Positions 36,690-51,600 of a DNA stretch of 64,000 bases are shown here, one piece after another. This stretch comes from Malurus cyaneus samueli (Eukaryota > Chordata > Aves > Passeriformes > Maluridae): assembly GCA_009741485.1 (NCBI GenBank), contig CM019214.1:22838267-22902266 (forward strand). Reading direction: 5' to 3'. Made by a program: the position numbers and the translations under genes. Every line of letters starts with the position of its first letter. Within the stretch, counting starts at the first letter, position 1. Under the pieces are notes generated by a model. It was not told the origin of the DNA, did not search any database, and saw only the letters and a program-made list of their open reading frames with translations.

Positions 36690-39600
36690 GTAACGTTAAC
36701 TTTCTGCTTGTTTCCTCTCTGTGGCTGTGTATTTGGTGCTTACAAAGTGGTTTCTTACATGTCTGCCAGAACTTACAGAAAGAAAACTTCTGAGGAGTGA
36801 AATCTCCTAACTCTGTGAGAGAACAAATAAAACATGCTTGAGAGACCATCTCCTCAAAAAAAAGCAGAGCTTTGGGTAAACGACACCAAACCATAACTTG
36901 CACTTTCAGAAATTCTTAGATCCAGAAGGCACCATCTGTTCTACCCTCTGCACAGCCCTGGTCAGTGCCTACACTGTTACAGCTGTTGAGTACGTGCGAA
37001 AAATTCAGTGTTTTCCAATACTGTACAAGGAACCTTAAAATGGTTTCCTATCAGTTAACATCCTTTATCTTCAGAGTACACAGCTTCTGAGAACCAGAAG
37101 GTTTTAACTTTCTAAAAATAGAAATAAAACTCGAGCAGTATGTGCCCCTGATTTGAGCTTGGGTAGCCAAAAAGCCGATGTGCTGGTCTGGGGATCATTT
37201 GCTTAATGAAGTGACAATGACTCTTAAGACACCTCAAATTTTTTAACAGGTCTTCATATCCCAATGAGAATGCGATGTGAAATCTCTCTCTCTCCAATTG
37301 CACTTGGGCAAAGCACAACAAAAACATAAAATACACGTTTTAGAAATCTTTTTCAGATGTTGCACCTGTTGTCCCAGAGAGTTTGGCCTTTCATACCTGG
37401 TGAATTTGTATACAGGCTTAGGATTATTCATCACTAAAAATCCATATAGTAAAAGGGAAAGATGCTAAAATGTCTCTTCTCTGTATATATTATATGCCAT
37501 CTTAAAAAAAAATAAAAGGGATTATTGCATTGTTTAATCACATTTTAGTTTTGCTGCAAATTAGGATCTGGAAGGACAACTGGCAAATGTAGCTTTGATC
37601 AGCTAGTGGGGCAGATTGTCTGGTTTTAAGGCAACAGGTTTTCAAAAAATTTGAAGACTCTTTGGCAAATCATTTTAAACCACCTATAATGTAATTCTGC
37701 ATTGTAAATCCAGATGTGTTTTTCTCTGCTTCAGTGCTAACTCTGCAAGCTGGTCTTTTGCAACCTTCCCTCTCCTCAGTTACAGTAGGGGAGAACTCTC
37801 TCCATCCCATGGGAGAACATCCCGAGCAGGGATGGTTACAATCCCAGGGGGACAAGCTGGGATTGCAGTGTGCCACGTTGCATTCAGGGATAGAAGCAGT
37901 GTTGAAAAATGCCTCAATCTGCAGAGTCAGTACCTTCAGTACATCTGAAAGCATCTCTTAATGTAGGGAAGACACTTCAATTCAGAAAAATGAATTTTAA
38001 TGATAATTTTACTGCACAGTAACTAAACTTTCCTATAGTTTGCAGATCAGCTTGACTACAGAAGGAATAGAGATGCACACCCTGGTACACACTCTTTCAC
38101 TGTTTCTCCAGAGCTAGTCCTGATTTCAATGCATGTTTGGTTTGCTCTTCCTGAATAACCCCCATGCTGACAATCAGTGATTTCAGGAGCCTTAAGGCTT
38201 ATAAAAGTCAGCATTTAATTTCTGATTGATGATCCAGAGGGCTTAGAGCTGCTTTCTAATGCATCCAGGTTAAATGTAACCCTCTCAAATTACTGTAAAC
38301 CTGATGCAATTTTACTTAGTGGGATATGTGGTAAGGACAGTTGCCTGATGACAGATGTGCTCTGGATGGTCCACCATGGGATAGACATGTTCCTCAGCTG
38401 TAACTGAGGAGATCCAAGACTGTAAAACTGCTGTAGGATTATGTGTCTCCTTTGGCTCTGGGAAAGTGCTGTTGCCTCTTTCCTACTCCAGATGCCAAGC
38501 ATAGCAATTCAAGCTGCTGGCCAGCTGCTTCTCACAGAGGCTTCTTAAAAAAGGAAAAAGGAAAGAGTACAAAACTAAATGTAAGTTGTAAGCATTGGAG
38601 AAAAAAAAATATGAGGGAGAGACCTTTTGTCTTTATAAACCTGAAAAAAACCCAAATTCTTGTAATTCATGTTAGTGCCACTATTCCCAAGCCCAAATAA
38701 AGTGCTAATCAGTAGGTACCATGCTCAGACTAGAGGGAGAGGTATGGAAGATGCTGAACTTGTGCAAAAGATTTTAGGCAACTAAATGGGACAAAAGTTC
38801 TCAAATAGAATATTTCTAGCTTTTTATTTTTCTCTCTCCTTCCTCTGCCTGATTCCAACAGCTACCTGTGGACCTGGCTGCAAGTATGGCGAGTGCACGG
38901 GACCAAACAAATGCAAATGCTTCCCTGGGTTTACAGGGAAAACCTGCAATCAAGGTTTGTGCATATGCTCCAGCAAGCAGACTGTTGTTTTTCTGTTTCC
39001 TTATCTTGTACTATGGATTTTGTCATCTTCCAAAATAGTAAATGAGGATATTTTCTTGTTTACATAGAAGAACTTAAGAATTTAATTCTCTTGCATGCCC
39101 AGCATCCCAGGCAAGTGCTAAGCCTCCTTCAGCAAACAAAAGTTTGAGCCTATATTATTTATCTTTTATGGTCTGATGACAAGTGCTAACTGTCATGCTT
39201 ATAGTCAGAGGATTGAGGCACAGAGAGATGATATAGGGAAGTATCAGAAGAGATGGAAGTCATTCCAGAACCCATGTTATTTTCTTAACTAGCAATCCAT
39301 GTTTCTTTTTAAACTAATCTTCTAATCAGAAAGACATGTAATTGTATGCTAGACATGTAATTTATTAATCTGCCTGGGCTGTTTGTATATGCTGATGATA
39401 TTTCTGAGAACCACCATTCGGAGTCCTTAGAATTGCATTTTTAGAAAGTTTAAATGCACTGTTTTCCCTCCAGAAACTTGGAATCCAACATGAAAATATT
39501 TCAGTTAATACATTGATAAGCTTTTTTTTTCCTTTCCAAAATATGAGACCCCTGTTTTGGATCAGATGAAAGGAGCAGGTCACTGTGCATGGAAAAGCCG

Positions 39601-42600
39601 TCCTACTGCAGTGCAGATGAGTGAACTATAGGTGCAATGAAGGAAGCACGACATAAAGGCCACATAAATTACTAGGTCTGTCCTGGTTACCTTCCTAAAC
39701 TCCCGCTTGAAAATATTGCATTGACGTGCTAAACTCACCGTTTTTATATCAAAACAACCCATTTATTATGCAGTATCTTTCAAACAATACACCTTAAAGC
39801 TGTTCTGTTAAGTATTTTGGAGAACTCCATCTTTTGTACCTTTGATGTTTTTGATGTAGCCTTGGTCTGTCCTTACAGCAGAATGTCCTGCTGAGCAAGC
39901 TCAACATGAGCTAACTAAAATAACAGAGATAAGGGGACTGTATTAGTCTGCCACCAAGTCTGAGCTAAATTAGCCTTATCTCCATAGGTTCTTTTTTAGA
40001 GCTGTGAATGCTATCTGTGCATTGTTAGAGATAGGTGCAGATAAGCACTTTTGAAAATGTATGGTCTAAGTGGAATAACTTTTGTTCTCCAGTTTACTCT
40101 CTAGTTTCTTTGTTAAGAGAATCTTAGTTATTTAGTGGAGTCACAGTAGCACAAAAATCCAGTGTGATTTGAAAGCAGATAGGTTGTCCTTTTTCAAACA
40201 AGCCCTGTGTTTAAATAATAGAATGCAATCCTCCTTCTTTCCTGAAATGAGCTGTAACACTTCTGCACCTCCACAAAGTTATTCTTTGGATGGCCTAGAG
40301 TGTTTTTTCTTCTGTGGTCTTCAGGGTGCACGAGAACAGATGCTTCTCCCATTAGAAGTGGAGCTGCACAAGCTCAGTGCTTGCCTGGAGAGCTGCATCT
40401 TTACTGAAATTATATAACCAGTCATATGTGCTGTTAAACACATATTGAATGGGCTGCATATGCTGGTGCATTCTATAAATGAGTTCTGTCTGTTTATTTA
40501 TCACTACAAAAGGTAGATATGTCAGTTCACAGAAGTCAAAATCACAGATGTTGTCTCCTTATCGTAGGCCAAATATCATTGTCAACACTGCTCACACTAT
40601 ACCACACAAATAAAACCTTTTAGAATTCTCATTTTCTCCTGTGAAGGATAGCTATTGGGAATTTGAAATTGATCTAGTTTTTTTTAAAAAAAGCCTCGAA
40701 ATCCTGGATTTTGAGAAGCAGAATAAAATACTTTTATTCTCAAGATTTTGAGATTTTTTTGGTCTTTATTATTTTTGAAGTCACATAATTATTATCATGT
40801 GTTTTATTTCTGCTACTGATAACCTTGGTGCCAGTGTGTAGCTCAGACAAATTAAAATAAAAATCTTCGTGTCACTTTATCTCACACTGTTTTTCTGTTC
40901 TTAGTCTCATGTATTTGCCTTTCTAGTACAGAGGTCAACTTGAGGGCTAGAATCAGAGAAATCCAGAAAGATAAGTCTCAAAAAGAGACTAACTGCAATT
41001 CTCTCTTCAGCTCTCCACTATTTCCTAACAAGCTGCCAGATGTGGCCAGAGTTTGCATTAATTTTTCAAGTGTAGAAGTCTGTGTATGTTGGTTTCACTA
41101 GCAGCCTTTCAGCCAGATGGTCTGCTAAACTCTCATCTTGCAAGGGGCTGGCTCATTTTCCATCCAGACGATTTTACTCTGGGGAGCTCAACACATTAGG
41201 CAGCGTTATCCACCTCTAAGCATTAATATATGTATAAAAGCCCTGCACTCATTCAATTCCAATGAATTCTGCAGATGTGAACGAATGTGGGCTGAAGCCA
41301 CGTCCCTGCGAGCACAGATGTATGAACACACATGGCAGCTACAAGTGCTATTGTCTCAACGGGTACATGCTCATGCCAGATGGCACGTGTGCAAGTGAGT
41401 AATGGAGCTGATGGAACAGCCACACCAGAAATCATCTAATCACATCTAATCACATCTAATCCCAGCAGATTTTCTTCTTGTGGTGGAGAGATTTAGTTTA
41501 TTTGGGATAGGGTCTCTGCCCCAGCTCTCTGGTACTGTCACAGCTGAAAAAGCCTTCCTATTTGGTAGTTCCTGGGTAAAGTAAACCAGGTCATACTTAG
41601 GTTTTGGTGTTCAGAGGTGTTTTGGTCCTGATAGAAGTGAAAGTTTTTGATAGTATTGCTTCAGATGAAGGACAGCTAGTATGATCTCAGTGTATAGTCC
41701 TGCCAGTTCATCTGTTGAATGACTGAATTTATTCAAACAAAGCTTTTCAAACAAAATACTTTTTACTGTGCTGAATTTCATATCATATTCCTTGCTTTAC
41801 CTTTCTGTGCTCTACAACTGATATATTTTATCTGTGTTGATACGCTTTCCACAGTTATGAAAACTATTCTTGGAAACAATTGTTGTATGAGCTAAGGCTT
41901 ATCAAAACTTGTGGGGGAAAAAAGGTATTTCTGCCTATCTTCTTTGTCTTTAAGCCAGCATGAAATGAGAAGCATTCTGTTTTTTTAGCCAATCTAATTT
42001 TTCAGACATGAGGAAGCTTCTAGTTTTTCAGTGACAGTTTTGTTTGTAGAAAATATCTCATGGACTCCCGAATTTTTAATACATTAATGTATAAACAGCT
42101 TTACTTATAATTAATACAACTTTGTTCTTAATTTCTGTGCTTATGCATGTCTAACTTAAAATTAAGTGTGTGATTCCACTAGAATCCACAAGCAGAATTT
42201 TGCTCTTCTTGTTATTTTAAGTACTGTTTTCAGGTTCTAGGACATGTGCCATGGTGAATTGCCAGTATGGGTGTGAAGAAGTCAAAGGGCAGGTGCAGTG
42301 TCTCTGTCCATCAGGGGGCCTTCAGCTGGGACCAAACGGAAGGACGTGCATTGGTATGGTTAGACAGCTCACTCTCAACTTCTTTTCTGCAGGATCCCTG
42401 AAGCCATAAGATTCTGGGGAAAGGTTAGGAAGTAGTTAATCCTCCTCGCTGGCTTAAATAATGCTTCTTGTTACTCTCACTGTGATGTAAAGTTTTCATG
42501 CTTTTTTGAAAAGAAATTTTCTTATACTATTGGCTGTGTAATTCATGTAAGTCTCGCCCCCAATAAATAATTAAATGTTTTGACAGGATTTAGAGTCATT

Positions 42601-45600
42601 AACAGACTCAGTTTTCTCCCTATTGGTATGAGATCATTAAATGCAGTGCTTTGCAGCAGGAAGCTGACATAACATGTTACAGGATTTGGGCATTTTGTTT
42701 GGATGGGGCTTTCCTTTATTGAGATGACCCACAATACAAAATTCTCAATTTTTCTCCAGAAGGCTCAACATTTCCTGTGAGTCTCCTGTGTTGAAGAAAG
42801 CATTGCTTATAATACTTGGTACTGTGTTCTTGCATAATGTTGGTTCACATTTTACTGCTTCACTCATAAGAACACACAAAATTACAAGGCTTATTTATTA
42901 AGCTTATTTATGATAGCCAAGACCAAGCCATTCCCATGCAAATCCCAGTGAGTTCTTTCTTTCCCATTTTACCTTCTCATGGATCTGACCAGCATCCCTT
43001 CTCCTGCTGCAGATATTGATGAGTGCTCCACTGGCAAAGCTGTCTGCTCTTACAACCGTAGATGTGTCAACACCTTTGGAAGTTACTACTGCAAGTGCCA
43101 GCTGGGTTATGAACTAAAAGATGCCAGTGGCCGCTACAACTGTGTAGGTAAGAGCTACCACATGGATGTGCCTTCCCCATTATTTTAATTCATTTAATGC
43201 ATCTTCCCTGTCGTAGCCTCAAGCACGTTGGTCTGTCCTGGGGGTGGTGCCTCAAAAATAGGTAAAAGATGTCAGGCTAAGAATGTTCTTGATGGCACAT
43301 GGAATTTTTCTCTGTGTTTTTTCTGTAGCCTTATGAAAAACCTAATCACTGGCACTTACAATTTAAATTGACTTATTGTACTAAGTAAAGATGTGCAAGG
43401 GTTTGTCTTAAGTTGGCAACTGTTGACTAAACCAAAAAAAGCTACTTCTGGTAAAGGTTTAGTTAAGAACCATTTTTTCTTGGCTTTCAAATGATGATGA
43501 ATAAGTACTTCCATGACATTTTTTTCTCTTTTTCATGTCATTATTGAGGAATGTGAATTAAGTTCCTTCATGACTGTAAAAAGATTTATTTGGATGGATA
43601 GCACAGAACTTGAAAAGAAAAGTAATAAAATAGTAGGTTTCAATTCCTTTTCAGGTTTCTGTTGCATGACAAAGTTTCTTCCTAACAAAAATAAATACAG
43701 GCAAAAAGTTATCTTGACATACTCAAGTGTTAAAATGAATGTCAAAACATCCTTACTCCTGTTTCAATCCATTAGCTGAATGATGGAAGGACAGCAAAAT
43801 ATAAATTACTGCAGCAGGTGCCACAGGAGTGTTGTTCAAGCTGTTGACTACACAAAGGCTTGGAAGGGTTGGAACTACTATAAGTACATAAAAAAGAGAA
43901 TTAATAGGATTTTTTAATATTTAATTGCTATTTGAAGTGACAGGTGGAAGGGAGATCATAAGGCAGGTTTGGAGACTGAAATTTGCTCTTCATGTTGTTT
44001 TTCATGAAAGTTTGTCTAAGTTTGTTTTTCATGTTTTCACTCTCAGCAAACCCTGAGAGTCCTAAAATGGAAAAAAAATATTTTCCTTTCTCATACAATA
44101 TGCATGCATAGGGGAAAAACTGGAAAGGTCTCAGTAGTCAGGATTTTATTTGCAAACCTAAAATCTCATTCCCAGACACACTAGATTTTTGTTTGCTGAC
44201 ATACTATGAGAGGACCTGTCAGCTGCTAAAATGCAAGTGCTGCTAACATTTGTACACCAACATGACTCCCTCATGTGGAAGAAAACAGAAATAGCTTTGT
44301 AATGGAGCAAAACCAAATAGTTTTGGTGCCTGTACATTTTGCTATGAGTTGTATCTTCTGCTGAATTTTCCTGATTATACCTTTTTTGATGCAGCATCAT
44401 ATATATGCTGGAATGTTAGAGGTAAATTAAAGATTTTGACATCTTGGTATGCTCGAGGTTCCATCGCATTCTTTTTACAGTGATTGAAAAATGAGAAGGT
44501 GTTGGTGAACTGTTTTTTAATTGATCTTACACATTCTCTTGATGCCTTGTGCATTTTGTGAATAGAAGAGTGTGGTACAAACTATAGTTTGAATCCTGTT
44601 CTCAGTCAGCAAATCACTGCATTCACCTTGTCTTTACTGGGATGCTGTACATTTTCCACTGATGCAAATGCCACATCTGGGCTTTGGAGCTGACACCAAG
44701 CATTCTCTCCCAGTGTGAATCCTTGTACCCTGCTGGTGTCGGGGTCTAAGATGAGTGCTGACAATACCTGGAAACAGATGGTTATAACAAACAGGCTCTC
44801 ATGAGTTTTGACACTTTTTTCACTGAAGCATTTGTATCTTCCCCCAGATGTAAATGAATGTGTGACAAATACACACAGGTGTAACCTCCACGCAGAGTGC
44901 CTCAACACCGAAGGGTCCTTCCAGTGCAAATGTAAGCAGGGCTACAGAGGAAGTGGATTTGACTGTGCTGGTGAGTACCCCTGGATGTCAGGAATAGTGC
45001 TATATTGTTTTTCTCCAATAATTGATCATCACAAAGCATGTTCTCAGAAATGTCGTGCTGAACAGTGCCGCAATACCAACCAAGCATGACCTTTCCACAA
45101 ATCAATATTAATTGTATGAGTCACAGATAATACAAGTATCGCTTGTTCAAATTAATTTTCCTGTCTCCAAGACTCATAATAGCTCTATGAATTGCAAGTA
45201 GAACAGAGAGGTGAATTTGTCTTGAAGAAACAGAGAAAATAGTTTAAAAAACCGACTGTGAATTTTCCATGAATTCCCAAGGTTAGCCTCTTCTAGGGCT
45301 GTGCAGTCCCTCCCAGAACAGTTTCACGCTACCTTAGCAAAAAATGAGAAAACAGAGGAAAGCTGTGACTTCTGTGTTAAACTGTTTTCACTTAAAATTT
45401 TGCCTTTTTTTGTCTATTGAATATGGAAGATCTCCTATATAGATGTTATTTCCCACTTTATCTGAATATGACCCTCCAAGAAGAAAGAAAGAAAGGCTGT
45501 TCTCATCTTTATATTTAAAATGAACCTTTTCATTTATACCTTTATTAAACCTGGCAGATGTTTCTCCTGCAACATCATTAAAGATGTTTTCCTCAAGAGG

Positions 45601-48600
45601 ACACTTGACTCCTGCTCAAACATTTTAAAAGTTTTTGTCTGTAGCAGATGAATTCTACATAATATATAAATCTTTTCAATTAATCCTTGATCAGATATGT
45701 ATTATGATTATACTTCATAGTCACGGATGTTCTCTGAGTCCCTCTATTACTCATGTTCCCACTCCCATTATGATAGTAATTGAAACTTATAGTACACATT
45801 GATAAATTAATATTTTCACAGAATATTTTGAGTTGCAAGGGACCCACTAGTCTAACTCCTGACGCTGCACAGGAGAGCGCCATTAAGTTACAACTTCCAG
45901 TAAAAAAAGCAAAAATAAACACACAAAAATCTGACTGTTACTGAAAGGTTTGGTGTGGACACAGATAACCTCTGCAGAGCTGTTTAGAACATTCTTCTAC
46001 TCCAGTTCAATGTTATGAGCCCATTTCCTTGCCAGACCAATCCCCTGTGATATATCACTGCAGCTCACTGCAATGGAAGGATGCATTTCACTGGATATCA
46101 AAGCAAACTGACATGACACATCTTGAGATGGTTTTGTTAAAACAAAATGAACCACAGGTGAAATGCTAAACCAATACATCTCTGAGAAAAATGTTCGGGG
46201 TTTTTTTTTTTTTTTGTTATTTTTTTTTTTCTTTCTTTTAATGAGAAGGTAAAAAAATCCAGGGAAATTTTCTTTTTGACTTTGGTGGTAATTCCCCCAC
46301 ATATATTTAAAAAAAAAAAAAAACGGAGGAGAAGATTCTTTTAGTTCTGAATGTTTCAATAGTTGATTTTTACTGCAATCCTCAAGAAGATCTGACTTGT
46401 GTAACTGATGGGGGCAGGACGTGTCTTGCTATGGGGGAAAATGTTTTTTCAAACAGTTACACAAATAATTGGATGTACCAGCCTACAGTGCAACACTAAG
46501 TGTTCTCCATATCATAAGGCAATTGTGGAAAAGCTTTGTGGAAAAATTTCTTTTACTGCAGCCAAGAGAAATTTTGCTGTTGGGTTTAATGAGATGAGAA
46601 CACCATCTTAGGAATTCAGGGGCTGAAGACTGAGGCTTCACACTTCTTTTGGTGACAATGGCTGTAGTTCCTGTGGCCCATTCCAGTTCCCAACAGATGG
46701 GCCTAGGCTTTTGCTAAAGCTGAACAAAAAGCTTCTTAAATATGTCCCCAGTACTCCACATAATTATTACCACAGAGCTGGAATTCTGCTAATTCTTTAT
46801 AATAATTGTCTCTAGTGTATAAAAAACTGGCTACCATGGCAGCAGTATTTGCTTTTTGCAAATAAATGAAAATCATTTTAATATATAACTTAATTTTTTG
46901 AATATGACAGGAGAGTAACTAAGCACATTGTTTGTAATTAAACTTCTATGGCTACATCTCCTCATGCCACCAAATAACCTGATAAGTGAGGCAATATATA
47001 ATTTACCTTTGCACAGAAGATGGTGGAAATTCTTTCATTCAGTTTGTACGTCAATATATTAATTTTGGAGAAAGCTGCTGAAACATCAGGCTGCAAACGC
47101 TGCTGCTGGTGTGGACATGACCTATGCTTATTAAGGCACCCTTTTGCCATTTAACATTCCTATATCTGTGAAATGTTGGAGACTCTTCCTGAACTGGCTG
47201 TAATACACATTTTGTTTTAGAATCCATAGAGATGTAACCTTTTGAATGATCCCTAGAAGGGTCCTAGTCATTTCCACATCTGGCCTCCATCTTGCTGCAA
47301 TCTGTTGCTGTTCTCAGGTTCATGTGTTTCCCGATTTCCTATTGTGCATTGAAAACCCACATTTCCCCTGCCACATGCTTCTCCATGTGTATTTCAGATT
47401 TATTTAAGAATAGAGTCCTACAAGGTTCCATAAGCAATTAAGATCCCTGGGGGAAAAAAAAGAAGCCAACTATTTTTGATTAACTTTTTTGGTCCTACAA
47501 AGTAACAGGAAAAAGGATTACTATCTTAAACTCTACAGGCATCACTCTAAGGAGCTCAACAGTGACACTCTTGTTATTGCCCAATAGAGGCAGAGGTTCC
47601 TTTTCTTCATTATGTTTTGCTGGGTATCTAAATGTCAATAAAAATTCATGCCAGCTCTCTCTCTCTGCCTCTTGTTCATTCATTTTCTGCTAATAGGGTA
47701 AATTTAACCCCATATATGATTTTGCTTTCTTATTAACTTGCCAGTCCTGAGAAAGGTTTGGTTTGACATCATGAAGTTGCAGAGCTTCAAAAGAAATCGT
47801 GGTCATATCACTGGTGATATTCTTAAAATTTAATTCAGTATGTAGGCAAACACTGCATGCCAGAGAAGGTGAGCTGCTCATTTAGGAAAAGCCATGGATT
47901 CAAAAGAACAGTCTGAGTATAAGGTGGTGTGTCCCTACAATGCATTAGTCCTCCTGCAATTTATGGGTAGACCTAAAAAGCCTTAAATCCACACCTCTAG
48001 CTACTCTAAAGCTGAATGCAGATTAGAAGCAGACTAATGCTGTCTCCTATTGTCCCCACAAGCACTGAGATTTTATAGAGCAGCATCAAATTGGAGTCTG
48101 CAAGCATATGGGAATTTACACATTTTCATCCCCCTCTTTTTGTCACTCCTGTCAGCTGATTTTCCACACTGCTAAATTTTGCATGTACAAGGAGATTGGT
48201 TTTCTGACACCACAGAGGTTATTTCATTGAACTGTAAGAATTCTTCATTTCATGAGGAAAACTTCAAAGCAGAAACTAAAAGCAGAGGTTCAGGTTTGCT
48301 GAGCAGTCAGTCTTGTGGTCTTGAAAACCCCTATAGCCTCTGCATTAAAAATGTGAAGTTTCTTGTTACTGATTGTCAAGAGGAAATTTGTTTGGAATTG
48401 AGCTTTCCTGTTAATTTTTACTGCTGAATTCTGAATTCAGACCCAGGGAACCTTACATCCTTCATGACATCATCCTCCAGACGATACTTGGTAGAGTATT
48501 AGTAAAGGGTTTATTTGAAAGTATTTGACAAACAATCCTACAAGTTTTATCCAAAACAAAGAAAAAAAAATCCTCAATTGTGACTTTTATTTTATTGGCA

Positions 48601-51600
48601 TCTGTTTACTCCAACAGCAATCTCAAAAACACCTGAATGCTACAGTGAGCACACCATGAGTCTGATTCTGTTCCTGACATACCAAATAGCATGTAGCTGC
48701 ACTTGCCACAAATAAAATGTGACAAATTCACAGTGATAGGACTGTATTTTCCAGGAATGAATATAAATTCAGGGAACTTTCTCCTTTTCCTACTAGATTG
48801 CAGTTCTATTTTATTAACTGGTATATTTTCTTCTGCTGTGTCTCTATGAAAAGAAGCACAGCGAAAAGAGCACTGCCCAAGGTTCCAAGTCCAGTTCATC
48901 TGTCTCAAAGTACTAGTATAAAATTTTCATAAATGCCAAGTGAGGAGCAAAACAGGAATATATTCTTGTCCTGATAATACAATCATTTGACAGTGAAAGC
49001 AGAGGGAAATAAAAATAGCTGTGTTCCAGCATCATTTTTAATCCTGAAAAACTGCAGGTACTGCAGCATCAATACTGATTGGGAATCAAAGTCGGGAAGC
49101 AGTATATGAGGCTATTCTGATCCACTGATGAAAATTGTCTCCCTTAATGAAAGAGCTTTTTCATAGCACACTGGAACTGCTCAGCTTTCATTGTATCCTA
49201 GGTACTTCACAGAAAGGACTCAAGCTGCAGAAGGCTGTCAGTAGCTTATGACGTGGTTATGCACAACATTCTACAGTAGTATCCAAAAGGTTAATTCCAG
49301 GATAATTGAAATAACACCAGGTTATCCAAAAGGATAACCCATAGAATTTCACATCCAAAAGGAATCATAAAATAGTAAATTCTCGGGAAATGTTACATTT
49401 ATGTTCTAGTCCATCTTGGAATTGCAGGACAGTAATAATTTGGAATTCTTGGATACCTCTTTGAATTTTGGTGTTTATCCCTTACAATTAAACATCCCTT
49501 AGAGCTAAAAGTAATATGATGGAGCAGCTTGATATATGTCTTCTCAAATTATCCTCCATTTCAGTAGCTTTCAGCCCACCATGGAAGGAAAATTAGGCCA
49601 GGGATGTTCACAAAAGATAGCAAAGGGAAATGCTCATTATTATTAGGCTGCAGTTATTGTGCAGGAGATCCCAGCTCCATGTGCAATTTTAGTCCACAAA
49701 TTGAAGCAGGGTTGTTTTTTTTTTTACCCAAGCTCCAGTGTAAAAATAATTAATGCAAGGAGCTCTATGGCCTGTGTTAGTCTTGTGCTACACAGGAGTC
49801 CAGAGAGGTCATTACAGAGAATTGCTTTGGTCTTTTCATTGTAACTCGGACAGAGCTGGCCATACAACAGAGCTGAACATGTGCTTAGGGTCCAGTTCTG
49901 TGCAGAACTGAACTTGTATCTCATAGTAGAGAGTTTATTTCTGTGGGTCTCTGGACCTTGCAAAGGAAACCATGGGTCCCCTTTAAAAACGTTGTCACTG
50001 CTGAATGATTCTTCAGGTGAATATTTCCTGTTTTCTTCTTGGTTCTAGTTATCCCTGAAAAGTCAGTGAAGGAAATTGCAAGAATCCCTGGAGCAGCTAA
50101 GGACACAATTAAGAAACTTCTTGCACATAAAAACAGCGTGAAAAAGCATGAAACGATCAAGAATGCAATCCCAGATGCAGCTGTGACACCACTTTCTGAG
50201 ACCCACATGCAATTACTGGACTATGAAGGTGGAATTGATCTTGGTGGGAGCTACAGTGAGGAAGAGAAAGAAACTGAAGCTGCTGCAGAAGAGGAGGCAA
50301 AAGATTCAGATGAAGAGGAAAAGGAAGATTTTGAAAATCAAATTGATGAGCGAAGCCTAAGAGGAGATGTCTTTTGTAAGTTTCTGGTTGGTTTTCTTTT
50401 CTAAAAGTCTGACTTCAATGTAAATATATACAGAAACACTAAAAAAGTCATCACAAGACATAGACAATTTATCAGAATTTACTTGTAAAGAATGAATTAT
50501 TGGGTCATAGGATGGTTAGGTTTGGAAGGGATCCTCTACTTCCAATATGCTGTGCAATTTCTTGCTGTGTTTTTCAAAGTCTTCAAATGTATTTTCAAAT
50601 GCATTAACTAGATGATCTCTAAGGTCCCTTCCAACCCAAGCTATTCTATTATTATAACTGGTTTTTAGTATAAAGCTGTCTCAGTCAAACTTTCTTCAAG
50701 GTAGTGGCAAAAATAAGCAACATGGAAAACACACACTGTCAATAGTTTATTCATTATATTTTCTCTTTTCCAAAGTAGAGAAAAATAATAAATACTATCC
50801 CATAGTATTTAAAATTATAATAATAAAAATGAAAAAAGTTAATACTCAGTTTATTGCTATTTAACTTGGAAAGAGCGATAAGTATATATTTTTCAAGAAA
50901 AGATAATTTTAAATTCCTCTGGAAAGAATGGTCTGTAATATTGTAATACTGTAAGGCAGCCAAGAAAAAATGCGATTATTCACTTAATACATTTGAGAAT
51001 ACAAGCTTCTTTCCAAAAGCTTGCTCCTAAAATTGCCCTTCTTTTGTTGTTTTCAGTGGCAATTGGACTGTTTCAGTTTAAGCTAAGGATCTAGACTAAT
51101 ATTGCTTCCTCAAATTATGCTAGGGAGCTGATAAACAGAACAAAGTCAGGACTTTGCACAACACTCTCCTCTCTTCCTGCAAATATTAACAGTGAGTGCT
51201 AATGGCACATTTCACATTTGCTGACAGTACCAAAATGGGGAGAGTGACCATTGACTGAAGGGCAGCGCTGCTGGTGGGAGGGCTCTGGCCAGGCTGTGGA
51301 AGCAGCTGACTGGAGCATTAGGAAGTTCAACAAAAGCAGATGGAAAGGGAGAAAAAAGCCTCGTGCATCCTCATTATGGATTTGGGATGATTGCTTAGGA
51401 AGGAGCTTTGCAGTAAAAGGCAAGTTTTGGACTTTCCATTACAAGACAGTTGGGGACACACTGGCATGAGTTAGCAGTGCTCCACCAGGGTCAGGGGCCT
51501 GGAGAACATGGTACATCAGGAGGGGCTGAGATAAAAATTTTTTCAGCTTTGAGAGGGGGAGGTTAAGGAGAGATCTTATAGATGCCTTCAGCTATTTAAT

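Larger units (their letters stand above)
44971..50048 (+). other. EGFL6: EGFL6 intron 7
   Basis: Phase 1 intron of about 5.1 kb. It contains a short antisense CR1 tail (45.82 kb), T- and A-homopolymers at 46.20 and 46.31 kb, and a cluster of ATCCAAAAGG repeats with a small hairpin at 49.28-49.36 kb. No nested gene is recognised. Confidence 0.8.

Noticed and set aside
36906..36965. Possible CR1 fragment before exon 3
   Set aside because: Only loose similarity to the CR1 tail; the diagnostic GGTCCCTTCCAAC block and terminal octamer repeat are absent.
45997..46359. 120-codon minus-strand open frame
   Set aside because: Its Lys and Phe runs come from the T and A homopolymers; not a credible protein.
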